From positions 3,812,001 through 3,876,000 of the forward strand of contig NZ_CP047491.1 in assembly GCF_009931115.1 (NCBI RefSeq): DNA of 64,000 nt, read 5' to 3'. This DNA is from Microbulbifer hydrolyticus (GTDB taxonomy: Bacteria; Pseudomonadota; Gammaproteobacteria; Pseudomonadales; Cellvibrionaceae). Position numbers and translations under genes: made by a program. Of the stretch, positions 28,746-36,242 are shown one piece after another (within the stretch, counting starts at the first letter, position 1; the number at the start of each line of letters is the position of its first letter). The notes beneath the pieces are model-generated. The model ran no database searches, had not been told where the DNA came from, and worked only from the letters and a program-made list of their open reading frames with translations.

Positions 28746-28982
28746 CCGCAGCCCGGCACAAGATTTCAGGCACCGGCTTTTTGGCCGGGCAGAAAGGCTG
28801 ATCAAAAACCCGCAACTGCCCGCGTGTCCCCCGCCTTCATTTATCAAATGGGATTTATCCCCGCAGCAGCGGGGATTGTTTCCTTTTCTCATCCGTCTCA
28901 GGATTAGTGCGCGGTAAACGGAGCATTTGCTTAAACCGATTACGCATAAGAATATCCGGCTCATAACAAGCATTAATATTAA

Positions 28983-29015
28983 GCCTGAAAGCGACAGCAT
29001 GATGCCTGAAAGCGA
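28983..29015. repeat. Two 12-base direct repeats, 21 bases apart
   Basis: GCCTGAAAGCGA occurs at 28983-28994 and 29004-29015, two helical turns apart, 40-72 bases before the dehydratase start. Such spacing fits a tandem protein-binding site. No regulator is identified. Confidence 0.6.
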
Positions 29016-29054
29016 TTTCGCTAAAACAATAATCACGATGACACCGGCCACCGT

Positions 29055-30896
29055 ATGAACGATTCCACTAAAAAAACTGCCCCCAGATTCCGCAGCGCCC
29101 GCTGGTTCGACGACAAGGCCCATGCCGACCACACCGCCCTGTACCTTGAGCGCTATTTCAATTTCGGCCTTACCCGCGAAGAGCTGCAGTCCGGCAAGCC
29201 CATCATCGGCATTGCCCAGACCGGCAGTGACCTTACCCCCTGCAATCGCCACCACAAGGATCTGGCGCAGCGGGTAAAGGACGGTATCCGCGACGCCGGC
29301 GGTGTGCCGATGGAGTTTCCAGTGCATCCGATCTTTGAACAGGGCCGGCGCCCCACCGCGGCACTCGATCGCAACCTGGCGACCCTCGGCCTGATTGAAA
29401 TCCTCCACGGCTATCCAGTGGACGCGGTGGTGCTTACCACCGGCTGTGACAAGACCACTCCGGCCACCATGATGGCGGCACTGCAACTGGATATCCCCGC
29501 CATCGTCTATTCCGGCGGCCCCATGCTGAACGGCTGGAAGCCGGTAAGCTGTGATGGGGACACCGGCGATGGCGAACGGGGCGAGCTGGAAGAACGCGTG
29601 GGCTCAGGCACGGCCATCTGGCAGAACCGCGAGCGCCTGGCCAAAGGCGAGCTGGACTACGCGGGCTTTATGGACGCCTCCGCTGAGTCGGTTCCCAGTG
29701 TGGGCCACTGCAACACCATGGGTACCGCGCTCTCCATGAACGCGCTGGCGGAAGTGCTTGGCATGTCCCTGCCCGGTTGTGCGGCCATTCCCGCGCCGTA
29801 TAAAGAGCGCGCGCAGATGGGTTACTACACCGGCCGGCGGATTGTGGAAATGGCGTTCGAGAACCTGAAGCCGTCCGACATCCTCACACGCCAATCCTTC
29901 CTGAATGCGGTGGTGGCGTGCAGCGCCCTCGGTGGCTCAACCAACGCGGTGGTGCACCTGCTGGCACTGTCCCGGGGACTGGAGGGTGTGAAGCTGACCA
30001 TGGACGACTGGCAGCAGTATGGCGAGGACATTCCCCTGCTGGTGAACTGCATGCCTGCGGGCAGGTACCTCGGGGAAGAGTTCTACCGCGCCGGCGGTGT
30101 GCCAGCGCTGATGAAGCAGCTGATTGAGGATGGCCTGATCGACGGGACCCAGAAAACCGTTACCGGTCACTCGCTGGCGCACAATTGCGAGCACTTCAGC
30201 GTACGCAACCGGGACGTGATATTCCCGACCGCACAACCGCTGATGGAAAACGCCGGTTTCGCGATTATGCGCAGCAACTTTTTCGATTCCGCGCTCATGA
30301 AAAAGTCCGTCATCAATCCGGACTTCCGCAAAAAGTACCTGCAGAACCCGGACCACCCCAACTGCTTTAGCGCCCGCGCGATCGTGTTTGAAGGCCCGGA
30401 AGACTACCGCGCCCGCATCGACGACCCGACGCTGGATATCGACGAGCACTGCATACTGGTGGTGCGCAATGTCGGCCCGGTGGGCTACCCCGGCTCCGCA
30501 GAAGTGGTGAACATGCTGCCACCCAAGCGGCTGGTGAAACAGGGAATCAACTGCCTTCCCACCCTCGGCGATGGACGCCAGAGCGGCACCTCCGGTAGCC
30601 CCTCGATCCTGCACATATCCCCGGAAGCGGCTGTGGGCGGTGGTATCGCCCTGCTGAAGACCGGCGACTGGATCGAAGTGAACCTGGCAACCCATCGGGT
30701 CGATGTGAAACTATCCGACGAGGAGCTGGCCGAACGGCGCCAGCAGGCTCATATACCGGTACCGGTAAACCAGACCCCGTGGCAGGAGATTTACCGTAAT
30801 TCCGTCAGCCCGCTGGACACCGGCGCGGTGATGGAGACCGAAGAGGAGTATGTCCGGATCCTCGACGAGCATCCGGTGGGGCGCCACTCACACTAA
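29055..30896 (+). CDS. IlvD/Edd-family sugar-acid dehydratase
   Basis: A 613-residue Fe-S dehydratase. Cysteines fitting the cluster are in GSDLTPCNRHH, TTGCDKTTPA and GHCNTMGTA, and the C-terminal NVGPVGYPGSAEVVNMLPP and DGRQSGTSGSPSILHISPEAA motifs are typical. The N-terminal RSARWFDDKAHADHTALYLER is seen in the pentonate/hexonate branch (xylonate, arabonate, galactonate dehydratases) rather than branched-chain IlvD. It would dehydrate an aldonate to a 2-keto-3-deoxy acid. Its place after the xylose block suggests a pentonate, which is inference. Confidence 0.85.
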   Translation: MNDSTKKTAPRFRSARWFDDKAHADHTALYLERYFNFGLTREELQSGKPIIGIAQTGSDLTPCNRHHKDLAQRVKDGIRDAGGVPMEFPVHPIFEQGRRPTAALDRNLATLGLIEILHGYPVDAVVLTTGCDKTTPATMMAALQLDIPAIVYSGGPMLNGWKPVSCDGDTGDGERGELEERVGSGTAIWQNRERLAKGELDYAGFMDASAESVPSVGHCNTMGTALSMNALAEVLGMSLPGCAAIPAPYKERAQMGYYTGRRIVEMAFENLKPSDILTRQSFLNAVVACSALGGSTNAVVHLLALSRGLEGVKLTMDDWQQYGEDIPLLVNCMPAGRYLGEEFYRAGGVPALMKQLIEDGLIDGTQKTVTGHSLAHNCEHFSVRNRDVIFPTAQPLMENAGFAIMRSNFFDSALMKKSVINPDFRKKYLQNPDHPNCFSARAIVFEGPEDYRARIDDPTLDIDEHCILVVRNVGPVGYPGSAEVVNMLPPKRLVKQGINCLPTLGDGRQSGTSGSPSILHISPEAAVGGGIALLKTGDWIEVNLATHRVDVKLSDEELAERRQQAHIPVPVNQTPWQEIYRNSVSPLDTGAVMETEEEYVRILDEHPVGRHSH

Positions 30897-30930
30897 ACGG
30901 CGCCATTCACCCGGCTGCACCCGGTCATCC

Positions 30931-30986
30931 GGCTGCTATCTTGAATCTTTGTCGTACTTAAGCGGAACAAGATTCAGGTAGCAGCC
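30931..30986. repeat. Long inverted repeat covering the FMN reductase ribosome binding site
   Basis: The left arm (30931-30949) and right arm (30969-30986) pair over about 18 bases with one mismatch and one bulge, around a 19-base loop. The right arm contains AGGT at 30976-30979 and ends next to the ATG at 30987. In mRNA it would hide the ribosome binding site; in DNA it could be a palindromic operator. Confidence 0.75.
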
Positions 30987-31559
30987 ATGTCCTCCTCATC
31001 ACTCAAGATTCTCGCCATCTCCGGCAGCCTACGCGAAAGCTCGTTCAATAGCGCAGCGCTAAAGACCGCCGAGGAGATTGCCGGCGACAGTGCCCGCTTC
31101 ACGTTTGCCGACCTCTCCGGTATCCCGCTGTACGATCAGGACTTGCGCGACAAGGGCATACCCGAGGCGGTGGAAGCCCTGCAACAACAGGTACTGGAAG
31201 CCGACGCGATCCTCTTTTCCACCCCCGAGTACAACTACTCGGTATCGGGCGTACTGAAGAATGCCATCGACTGGCTCTCCCGGGTTGATCCGCAGCCGTT
31301 TGCGGACAAGCCGGTGGCGGTAATGAGTGCCAGCATGAGCGCCTTCGGTGGCGCGCGGGCACAGTATGACCTGCGCCGTAGCCTGATTTACCTGGATGCG
31401 CATTTTGTAAATAAGCCGGAGGTAATGATCAGCTTCGCGCACAAAAAATTCGACGACAGCGGCGCACTGACCGATGAAGACACAAGGAAGTTTATCGGCG
31501 ACCTGTTAAAGGCACTCGTAGAGTGGCAGCAACGCCTGAGCGCGGGGACATCAGACTAG
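30987..31559 (+). CDS. NADPH-dependent FMN reductase (ChrR/azoreductase-like)
   Basis: A 190-residue flavodoxin-fold protein. The FMN phosphate loop SGSLRESSFN near residue 11 and the STPEYNYSVSGVLKNAIDW segment near residues 76-95 are hallmark features of the family. It would reduce quinones, chromate or azo compounds with NADPH. It starts immediately after the inverted repeat at 30931-30986. The gene has no obvious link to sugar metabolism. Confidence 0.9.
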   Translation: MSSSSLKILAISGSLRESSFNSAALKTAEEIAGDSARFTFADLSGIPLYDQDLRDKGIPEAVEALQQQVLEADAILFSTPEYNYSVSGVLKNAIDWLSRVDPQPFADKPVAVMSASMSAFGGARAQYDLRRSLIYLDAHFVNKPEVMISFAHKKFDDSGALTDEDTRKFIGDLLKALVEWQQRLSAGTSD

Positions 31560-31670
31560 AGAAGTTATACCCAGTGCCGGGATCAGGAAATCACCGGCTA
31601 TTTACCGCTGTTGTCAGAGCCCCACACGCCATTCGCGGATGCCGGGGCTCTCCATATGAAATCAACGGGT

Positions 31671-32951
31671 TTAGAAGTAACCCACACTATCCGCATAGGC
31701 GATCAATTCACTTCCGTAATTTCCGCCCCACTCGTAGCCGTAACGGCGCTCGGCGTCGATGGCCATGATGTCATATTGCTTGATACCGGAGCGGTCGGCG
31801 AAGAAGCCGACATCCTGTCCCAGGTCGTAGAAGCGGTACCACATGGTGCTACCGGATTTAGCCTGAATCGGATTCCAGGTATCGTCGGTACTGCCACTGG
31901 GGCGCTTCACGTAGGCGGTATCCGCCTCCTGCACAACCGGGCTGCGGTACCAGGCGAGTGCAGAGCGCACGGCATCTTCCACTTCGGCAGTCTGTGGCTG
32001 CGACATCAGGAATGCGGTCACCAGCATGGATTCCTTACCGCTTTTCGATGCCAGCTCGTAGTCGCGCGCACCACGCGGCTCGTAGGTTTCCGGATCGTGC
32101 TGGGCACACCACACGGTCTTGGCATCGGCCTGCACGATCTGTGCGTTCAGGATAAAGTCGACACCGCCGGCGATAGCCACCGCCATACGGGCGCGCTGGT
32201 CGTCGGTAAACAGATCACCGCCCAGGGGTGCGTCCTCACGCAGCGCGTGATCCAGCAGGATCAGCACGCGGGCCATGGCGCCATCGTTGAAGGTCACATA
32301 GTTGGAGTAAGTGGTACCGGTACGCGCGGGATAGACCTGTGGCCAGCCGCCACTTTCGTACTGCATGGTCAGCAGGAACTCCAGCGCATCGCGCGCCGCG
32401 TCGCGGTACTTGGTGTCGTTGCTGCGCTGGTATACATCCGCCAGGAACATCAACTCGGTGACAGTGGCATCGTTGTCGATGGTACCCAGTTCCACACCGC
32501 CGGAACCGGTCCAACCGGAGCGCGCATCGCTGCCATTCCAGGGCGCATCGTAAGTGGACTCGGCGTTTTTATAAAAGCCCCCGTGCGGCATTTGCCAGGT
32601 GATCATGTTGTCAGCACGGGTTTGATCGGCGGCCAGGCTGCTGCCCAGCCAGGACTTGTAATTGTCCAGCTCACCGTAAATCGGGTTACCGGCCTGCGAC
32701 AGCGTCGGCACTTCCCCACCTGACGAAGAAGAGCTCGATCCGCCAGAGGACGAAGAACTGCTGGAAGAGCTGGAGCTTCCGCCAGACGAGCTTGATGAGC
32801 TGCTGGAGGAGCTAGAACTTGAAGAGCTTGAACTGGAAGAGCTTCCGCCGTTCGCTGGCGGGATGACCTCGTTAGACCCGCCACCGCCGCAGCCAGCGAG
32901 CAATACAGTCAGTACCACTGCAACCAGTGGCGTAAAAAGATTGTTGAACAT
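31671..32951 (-). CDS. PL10 pectate lyase, poly-serine-linked lipoprotein
   Basis: A 426-residue surface enzyme starting at 32951, where an N-terminal signal ends in a lipobox (LTVLLAGC) followed by GGGG. Residues ~33-80 are a poly-serine linker. The catalytic domain matches polysaccharide lyase family 10 (QMPHGGFYKN, TIDNDATVTELMFLADVYQ, GGWPQVYPARTGTTYSNYVTFND, MWYRFYDLG), as in Cellvibrio Pel10A. It cleaves polygalacturonate by beta-elimination. It lies at the end of a minus-strand series after the TonB receptor, separated by a terminator. Confidence 0.92.
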   Translation of the reverse strand: MFNNLFTPLVAVVLTVLLAGCGGGGSNEVIPPANGGSSSSSSSSSSSSSSSSSSSSGGSSSSSSSSSSSGGSSSSSSGGEVPTLSQAGNPIYGELDNYKSWLGSSLAADQTRADNMITWQMPHGGFYKNAESTYDAPWNGSDARSGWTGSGGVELGTIDNDATVTELMFLADVYQRSNDTKYRDAARDALEFLLTMQYESGGWPQVYPARTGTTYSNYVTFNDGAMARVLILLDHALREDAPLGGDLFTDDQRARMAVAIAGGVDFILNAQIVQADAKTVWCAQHDPETYEPRGARDYELASKSGKESMLVTAFLMSQPQTAEVEDAVRSALAWYRSPVVQEADTAYVKRPSGSTDDTWNPIQAKSGSTMWYRFYDLGQDVGFFADRSGIKQYDIMAIDAERRYGYEWGGNYGSELIAYADSVGYF

Positions 32952-33066
32952 AGATACACCTAAATACTCAGGTTCCAATACTTCCCCAGCGCGCATGGCG
33001 GTGGGATTCCATTTTTATCGAACAGAATCAGGCTCTGGCGGACCGTGTTTTTTTGTATCCAGAGCC

Positions 33067-33088
33067 AAAAAAGCCCCGCAAGCGGGGC
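33067..33088 (-). terminator. Terminator after the TonB-dependent receptor
   Basis: On the minus strand GCCCCGC/GCGGGGC forms a tight hairpin followed by TTTTTT, 25 bases after the receptor stop codon. A-rich flanks on both sides make it potentially bidirectional. It implies that the PL10 gene downstream has its own promoter or depends on read-through; I see no clear promoter in the 115-base gap. Confidence 0.85.
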
Positions 33089-33112
33089 AAAAATGGCAAA
33101 TTTACAAGAGGC

Positions 33113-36100
33113 TTAGAAATCGACTGTCAGGCCAAGCTGTACCGCAGGGCCGTAGGCTTCAACGTTGTACAGGATGCGGCCGCCGGAATCCGCATTACCA
33201 GCGAAGTACTGCTGGTCAGCATTGTCGGACAGGTTGACCGCATCGAAGTAGGCGCGCACACCATCCGCAACGCGGTAGGTCGCTTTCACATCGAAGGTCA
33301 GCGACTCATCCTGGTACATATCGGCCCAAACACGACAGTTGCCGGCGTAACCCAACTCCGTATCTGCCGCTTTGTCCGCTGCGGTACAGGCACCGATGCG
33401 TTTCAGGATCTCGCTGGTGTAGTTGGCGATAAAGCGGATGGAGAAATCGTCATTTTCCCACCCCACGGTCAGGTTGGCGGCGGTATCCGCGGTTTCCGGC
33501 AGCTGAATGGAATCAACGCGCACGGAATCGCCCACGTTACCGTCACTGCTCTGCAGGGTCAGGTTGGACTGCACAAAAATATTGTCGAGGTAGCGACCGA
33601 TATTGTGATCTTCCCACTGGCCGTCAAAGTAGTGGCTGAAGCTCAGCTCCATACCGTAGACCTTGGCGGATTCACCGTTCAGGTAGGTATTGACGTTGGT
33701 CAGCTCGAGATCTGCCGGGATTGTAAACAGGTCTACCTGATCGATCGGCAGCGCAAACGGGGTGTCCGCAATATTCATGCGAATGCCGTTGGCGTCGACG
33801 ATAAAGTCGGTGATGTCCTTATAGAACAGCGCGCCTTCCAGGAAAGTGCTCTCGCCGTAGTAGCTCAGCGACAGGTCCAGGTTGGTAGCCCGCATCGGAT
33901 CCAGTGCCGGGTTGCCGATACGCACGGTGTTGTCACCGGACATCTCGAAGAACTCTTTCTGATAGGCAAGGTCACCCCGGCCGGAACCGATATCATCCGG
34001 GTCCTCGTTACACTGGCCGACGAACTCGGAGTCGGGATCGGTGTTACAGAATACTACGCGGTCCTGAATCTCAAAGAAGGCACGGCTCTTACCGAAATCG
34101 GGACGAGAGAAACTGGTCCAGATGGAGGCACGGCCGAGCAGGTTGTCGCTGAGCTCGTGACGGTAGTGCAGTGCCGGCAGGAATACGCCGTAATCGTTGC
34201 CTGCCTCTGCGAGCGGCAATGCGATATCCAGTGAGGTCAATCCCTCACTGTCCTCGTTGCGGTCATTGCGAAGAGCCATGTAACCGGTGGAGGTGAAGTC
34301 GGTATAGGCGTAGCGCGCACCAGCAATCAGGGTCGCCTCGGGCAGCACCTGCATTTCGGCCATCAGGTAGGCTGCGGCGGTGTCCTCGGTCAGGTTGTAG
34401 TCGAGCTTGGTGGAATCGAGCTCTTTCTGCTCGGTATCGTAGTTGTCACCAATCGCACGGGTACCGTTGATCAGACGCTCCGCTTCTGCGCGGGTGATGA
34501 CCGCGTTGTCGAAGGCGGGGTTGTCCGGGATATAGGTTGCGAAATCGCCCAAGCGGGAACCGGCCAGTGCGACACAATCCAGATCCCCGGCGCAACCGGC
34601 TACCGCGCGATCAAAGGGCACGATGCTCGCACGGTTCTTGTCGTTGCTGCGCTCGCGCTGATTGACCTTCACACCGGTCTTCACGTAGTTCACCAGACCG
34701 GAATCCCAGTCGTGACGCAGGTTCAGGGAGAACTGATCGACCGCGTCTTCGCGAATGGAGTCTTCCAGGAACAGGTTGTCGTAGTTCAGGTTCGGCTGCA
34801 CTGCGCTACCGTACTGGTAACCACCGTTCGGGTTGGAGATCGCACCGGTGGAGATTTTTCCGGTAGAGATCAGTTCGTCGAGCTGCGGGCCGGAAACCAG
34901 CTGGCCATTCAGCGAGTAGTCGCTGTAGCTACCGATGGCGTTCAGCTCACGCAGACGGAACTGTACGCGGCGACCGTCCGGCTTGGAGTTTTCACTGCGG
35001 GAGGAAACCACTTCGTAATCCACTTCCCAGCCGTCACCAAAGCGATTTTCACCGCCGATCGCCAGGGTATTGGTTTCTACCTCGGACTCCTGGATAAAGA
35101 ACTGTTGCTGCAGATCGACACTGCTGCCGCCGAATACCTGAGCGTCGGGGTCAATAAACTGCAGATCTTCGTCGCCGTTGTCCCAGTTGAAGCGATAGTA
35201 TTCACGAAGGGCAATATCATTATCCGAGTAGCTGGTGTGGTTCAGCTTCACGTGATAGCGGCTGTTGTCGTTTGGCTGGTACTCAACATTCAGCAGACCC
35301 GCGACACGTTCACGCTCCGCGTTTTCTTCAAACGTGGTGAACTCCCAGGGAATGATCATCTGCGCACCGCCCAGCTCTACGTACTGCGGCAGGGTGGAGC
35401 TATGGTGCCTGGTCTGGGCCCCCTGAGTCTTACGTTTCTCCCAGGAACCGGTGTAGGCAACACCAATGGTGTCGCCCAGGAACAGGTTGGTACCCTGCAA
35501 AGTGAGCTTGGGCGAGTTTTCTTCCGCCTGCTCCTGATAGTAGTTCTGCGCCCGCAGCTTGTAGGTGTTTTTACCCCGGTCCAGCGCGGACAGAGTCTTC
35601 ACGTTGATGGAACCGCCGATCGCGTCCAGCTCCATATCCGGCGTCAGGGATTTGTTCACCTCGATGGACTGCAGTACGTCGGACGGCAGGCTGTCGAGGG
35701 AGAAGGCGCGGTCTTCCAGGGTTTCGTCGGTACCGCCACCGGCATTCGCCATGGCACCGCCGTCCATACGCACACTGACCATGCCAGCGCCGAGGCCGCG
35801 CAGGTTTACAAACTTACCTTCACCCTCACTTTTCTGCAGGGTGATACCCGGCATACGCTGCAGCAATTCCGCGACGTTCTGGTCGGAGAAGTTACCGGCA
35901 TCATCCTGGGTGACAATCGAGCTGAAGTTGTCTTTACCGCGCTCGGCAGCCCGAGCGTTTACGTCGGCGGCGCGTACGCCTTCTACATACACTTCTTCAA
36001 CAGAGAGTGAAGCCTCTTCCTGTTGCTCTTTTTCCTGTTCCACTTCCTGGGCGACCAGGCTGGCGGAAGTGGCCATGGCGATTGCCATGGCGAGAATCTG

Positions 36101-36115
36101 TTTCTTATAAGTCAT
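33113..36115 (-). CDS. TonB-dependent receptor for (probably) oligogalacturonides
   Basis: A 1000-residue outer-membrane transporter. A signal peptide ends at ASLVAQ (residue ~22) and a TonB-box-like segment follows (LSVEEVYVEG). The plug domain is clear (VAELLQRMPGITLQKSEGEG, VNLRGLGAGMVSVRMDGG, QSIEVNKSLTPDMELDAIGGSINVKT), then a barrel ending in LTVDF. The plug belongs to the large carbohydrate-type receptors (1000 residues). It is flanked on both sides by pectin enzymes, so oligogalacturonide uptake is the likely job. It follows the glycan-binding lipoprotein gene by 127 bases on the same strand. Confidence 0.93.
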   Translation of the reverse strand: MTYKKQILAMAIAMATSASLVAQEVEQEKEQQEEASLSVEEVYVEGVRAADVNARAAERGKDNFSSIVTQDDAGNFSDQNVAELLQRMPGITLQKSEGEGKFVNLRGLGAGMVSVRMDGGAMANAGGGTDETLEDRAFSLDSLPSDVLQSIEVNKSLTPDMELDAIGGSINVKTLSALDRGKNTYKLRAQNYYQEQAEENSPKLTLQGTNLFLGDTIGVAYTGSWEKRKTQGAQTRHHSSTLPQYVELGGAQMIIPWEFTTFEENAERERVAGLLNVEYQPNDNSRYHVKLNHTSYSDNDIALREYYRFNWDNGDEDLQFIDPDAQVFGGSSVDLQQQFFIQESEVETNTLAIGGENRFGDGWEVDYEVVSSRSENSKPDGRRVQFRLRELNAIGSYSDYSLNGQLVSGPQLDELISTGKISTGAISNPNGGYQYGSAVQPNLNYDNLFLEDSIREDAVDQFSLNLRHDWDSGLVNYVKTGVKVNQRERSNDKNRASIVPFDRAVAGCAGDLDCVALAGSRLGDFATYIPDNPAFDNAVITRAEAERLINGTRAIGDNYDTEQKELDSTKLDYNLTEDTAAAYLMAEMQVLPEATLIAGARYAYTDFTSTGYMALRNDRNEDSEGLTSLDIALPLAEAGNDYGVFLPALHYRHELSDNLLGRASIWTSFSRPDFGKSRAFFEIQDRVVFCNTDPDSEFVGQCNEDPDDIGSGRGDLAYQKEFFEMSGDNTVRIGNPALDPMRATNLDLSLSYYGESTFLEGALFYKDITDFIVDANGIRMNIADTPFALPIDQVDLFTIPADLELTNVNTYLNGESAKVYGMELSFSHYFDGQWEDHNIGRYLDNIFVQSNLTLQSSDGNVGDSVRVDSIQLPETADTAANLTVGWENDDFSIRFIANYTSEILKRIGACTAADKAADTELGYAGNCRVWADMYQDESLTFDVKATYRVADGVRAYFDAVNLSDNADQQYFAGNADSGGRILYNVEAYGPAVQLGLTVDF

Positions 36116-36186
36116 TTTGACTCTCCCATCGGTTTTTTCCGGTACCGGGCTTTACCCTGCACCGCTGCGATGATTTTTTTCTTTGC

Positions 36187-36216
36187 CGTCGGCTGTACGA
36201 CATGCCTCAGCCGACG
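36187..36216. other. Hairpin between the binding lipoprotein and the TonB receptor genes
   Basis: CGTCGGCTG and CAGCCGACG pair around a 12-base loop. No T-run follows on the minus strand, so it does not look like a normal terminator and could tune mRNA processing. A second small stem (AGTGTT/AACACT, 36226-36243) lies on the stop codon of the lipoprotein gene. Confidence 0.45.
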
Positions 36217-36242
36217 ATATCCCCGAGTGTTAGTGAAAACAC

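Noticed and set aside
28687..28917. A 76-codon plus-strand frame in the gap before the dehydratase
   Set aside because: It overlaps the better-supported small ORF at 28566 in another frame, and lacks a good ribosome binding site.
34712..36010. A 432-codon open frame antisense to the TonB receptor
   Set aside because: Same explanation: G+C-driven shadow of a real gene with a clear family match on the other strand.
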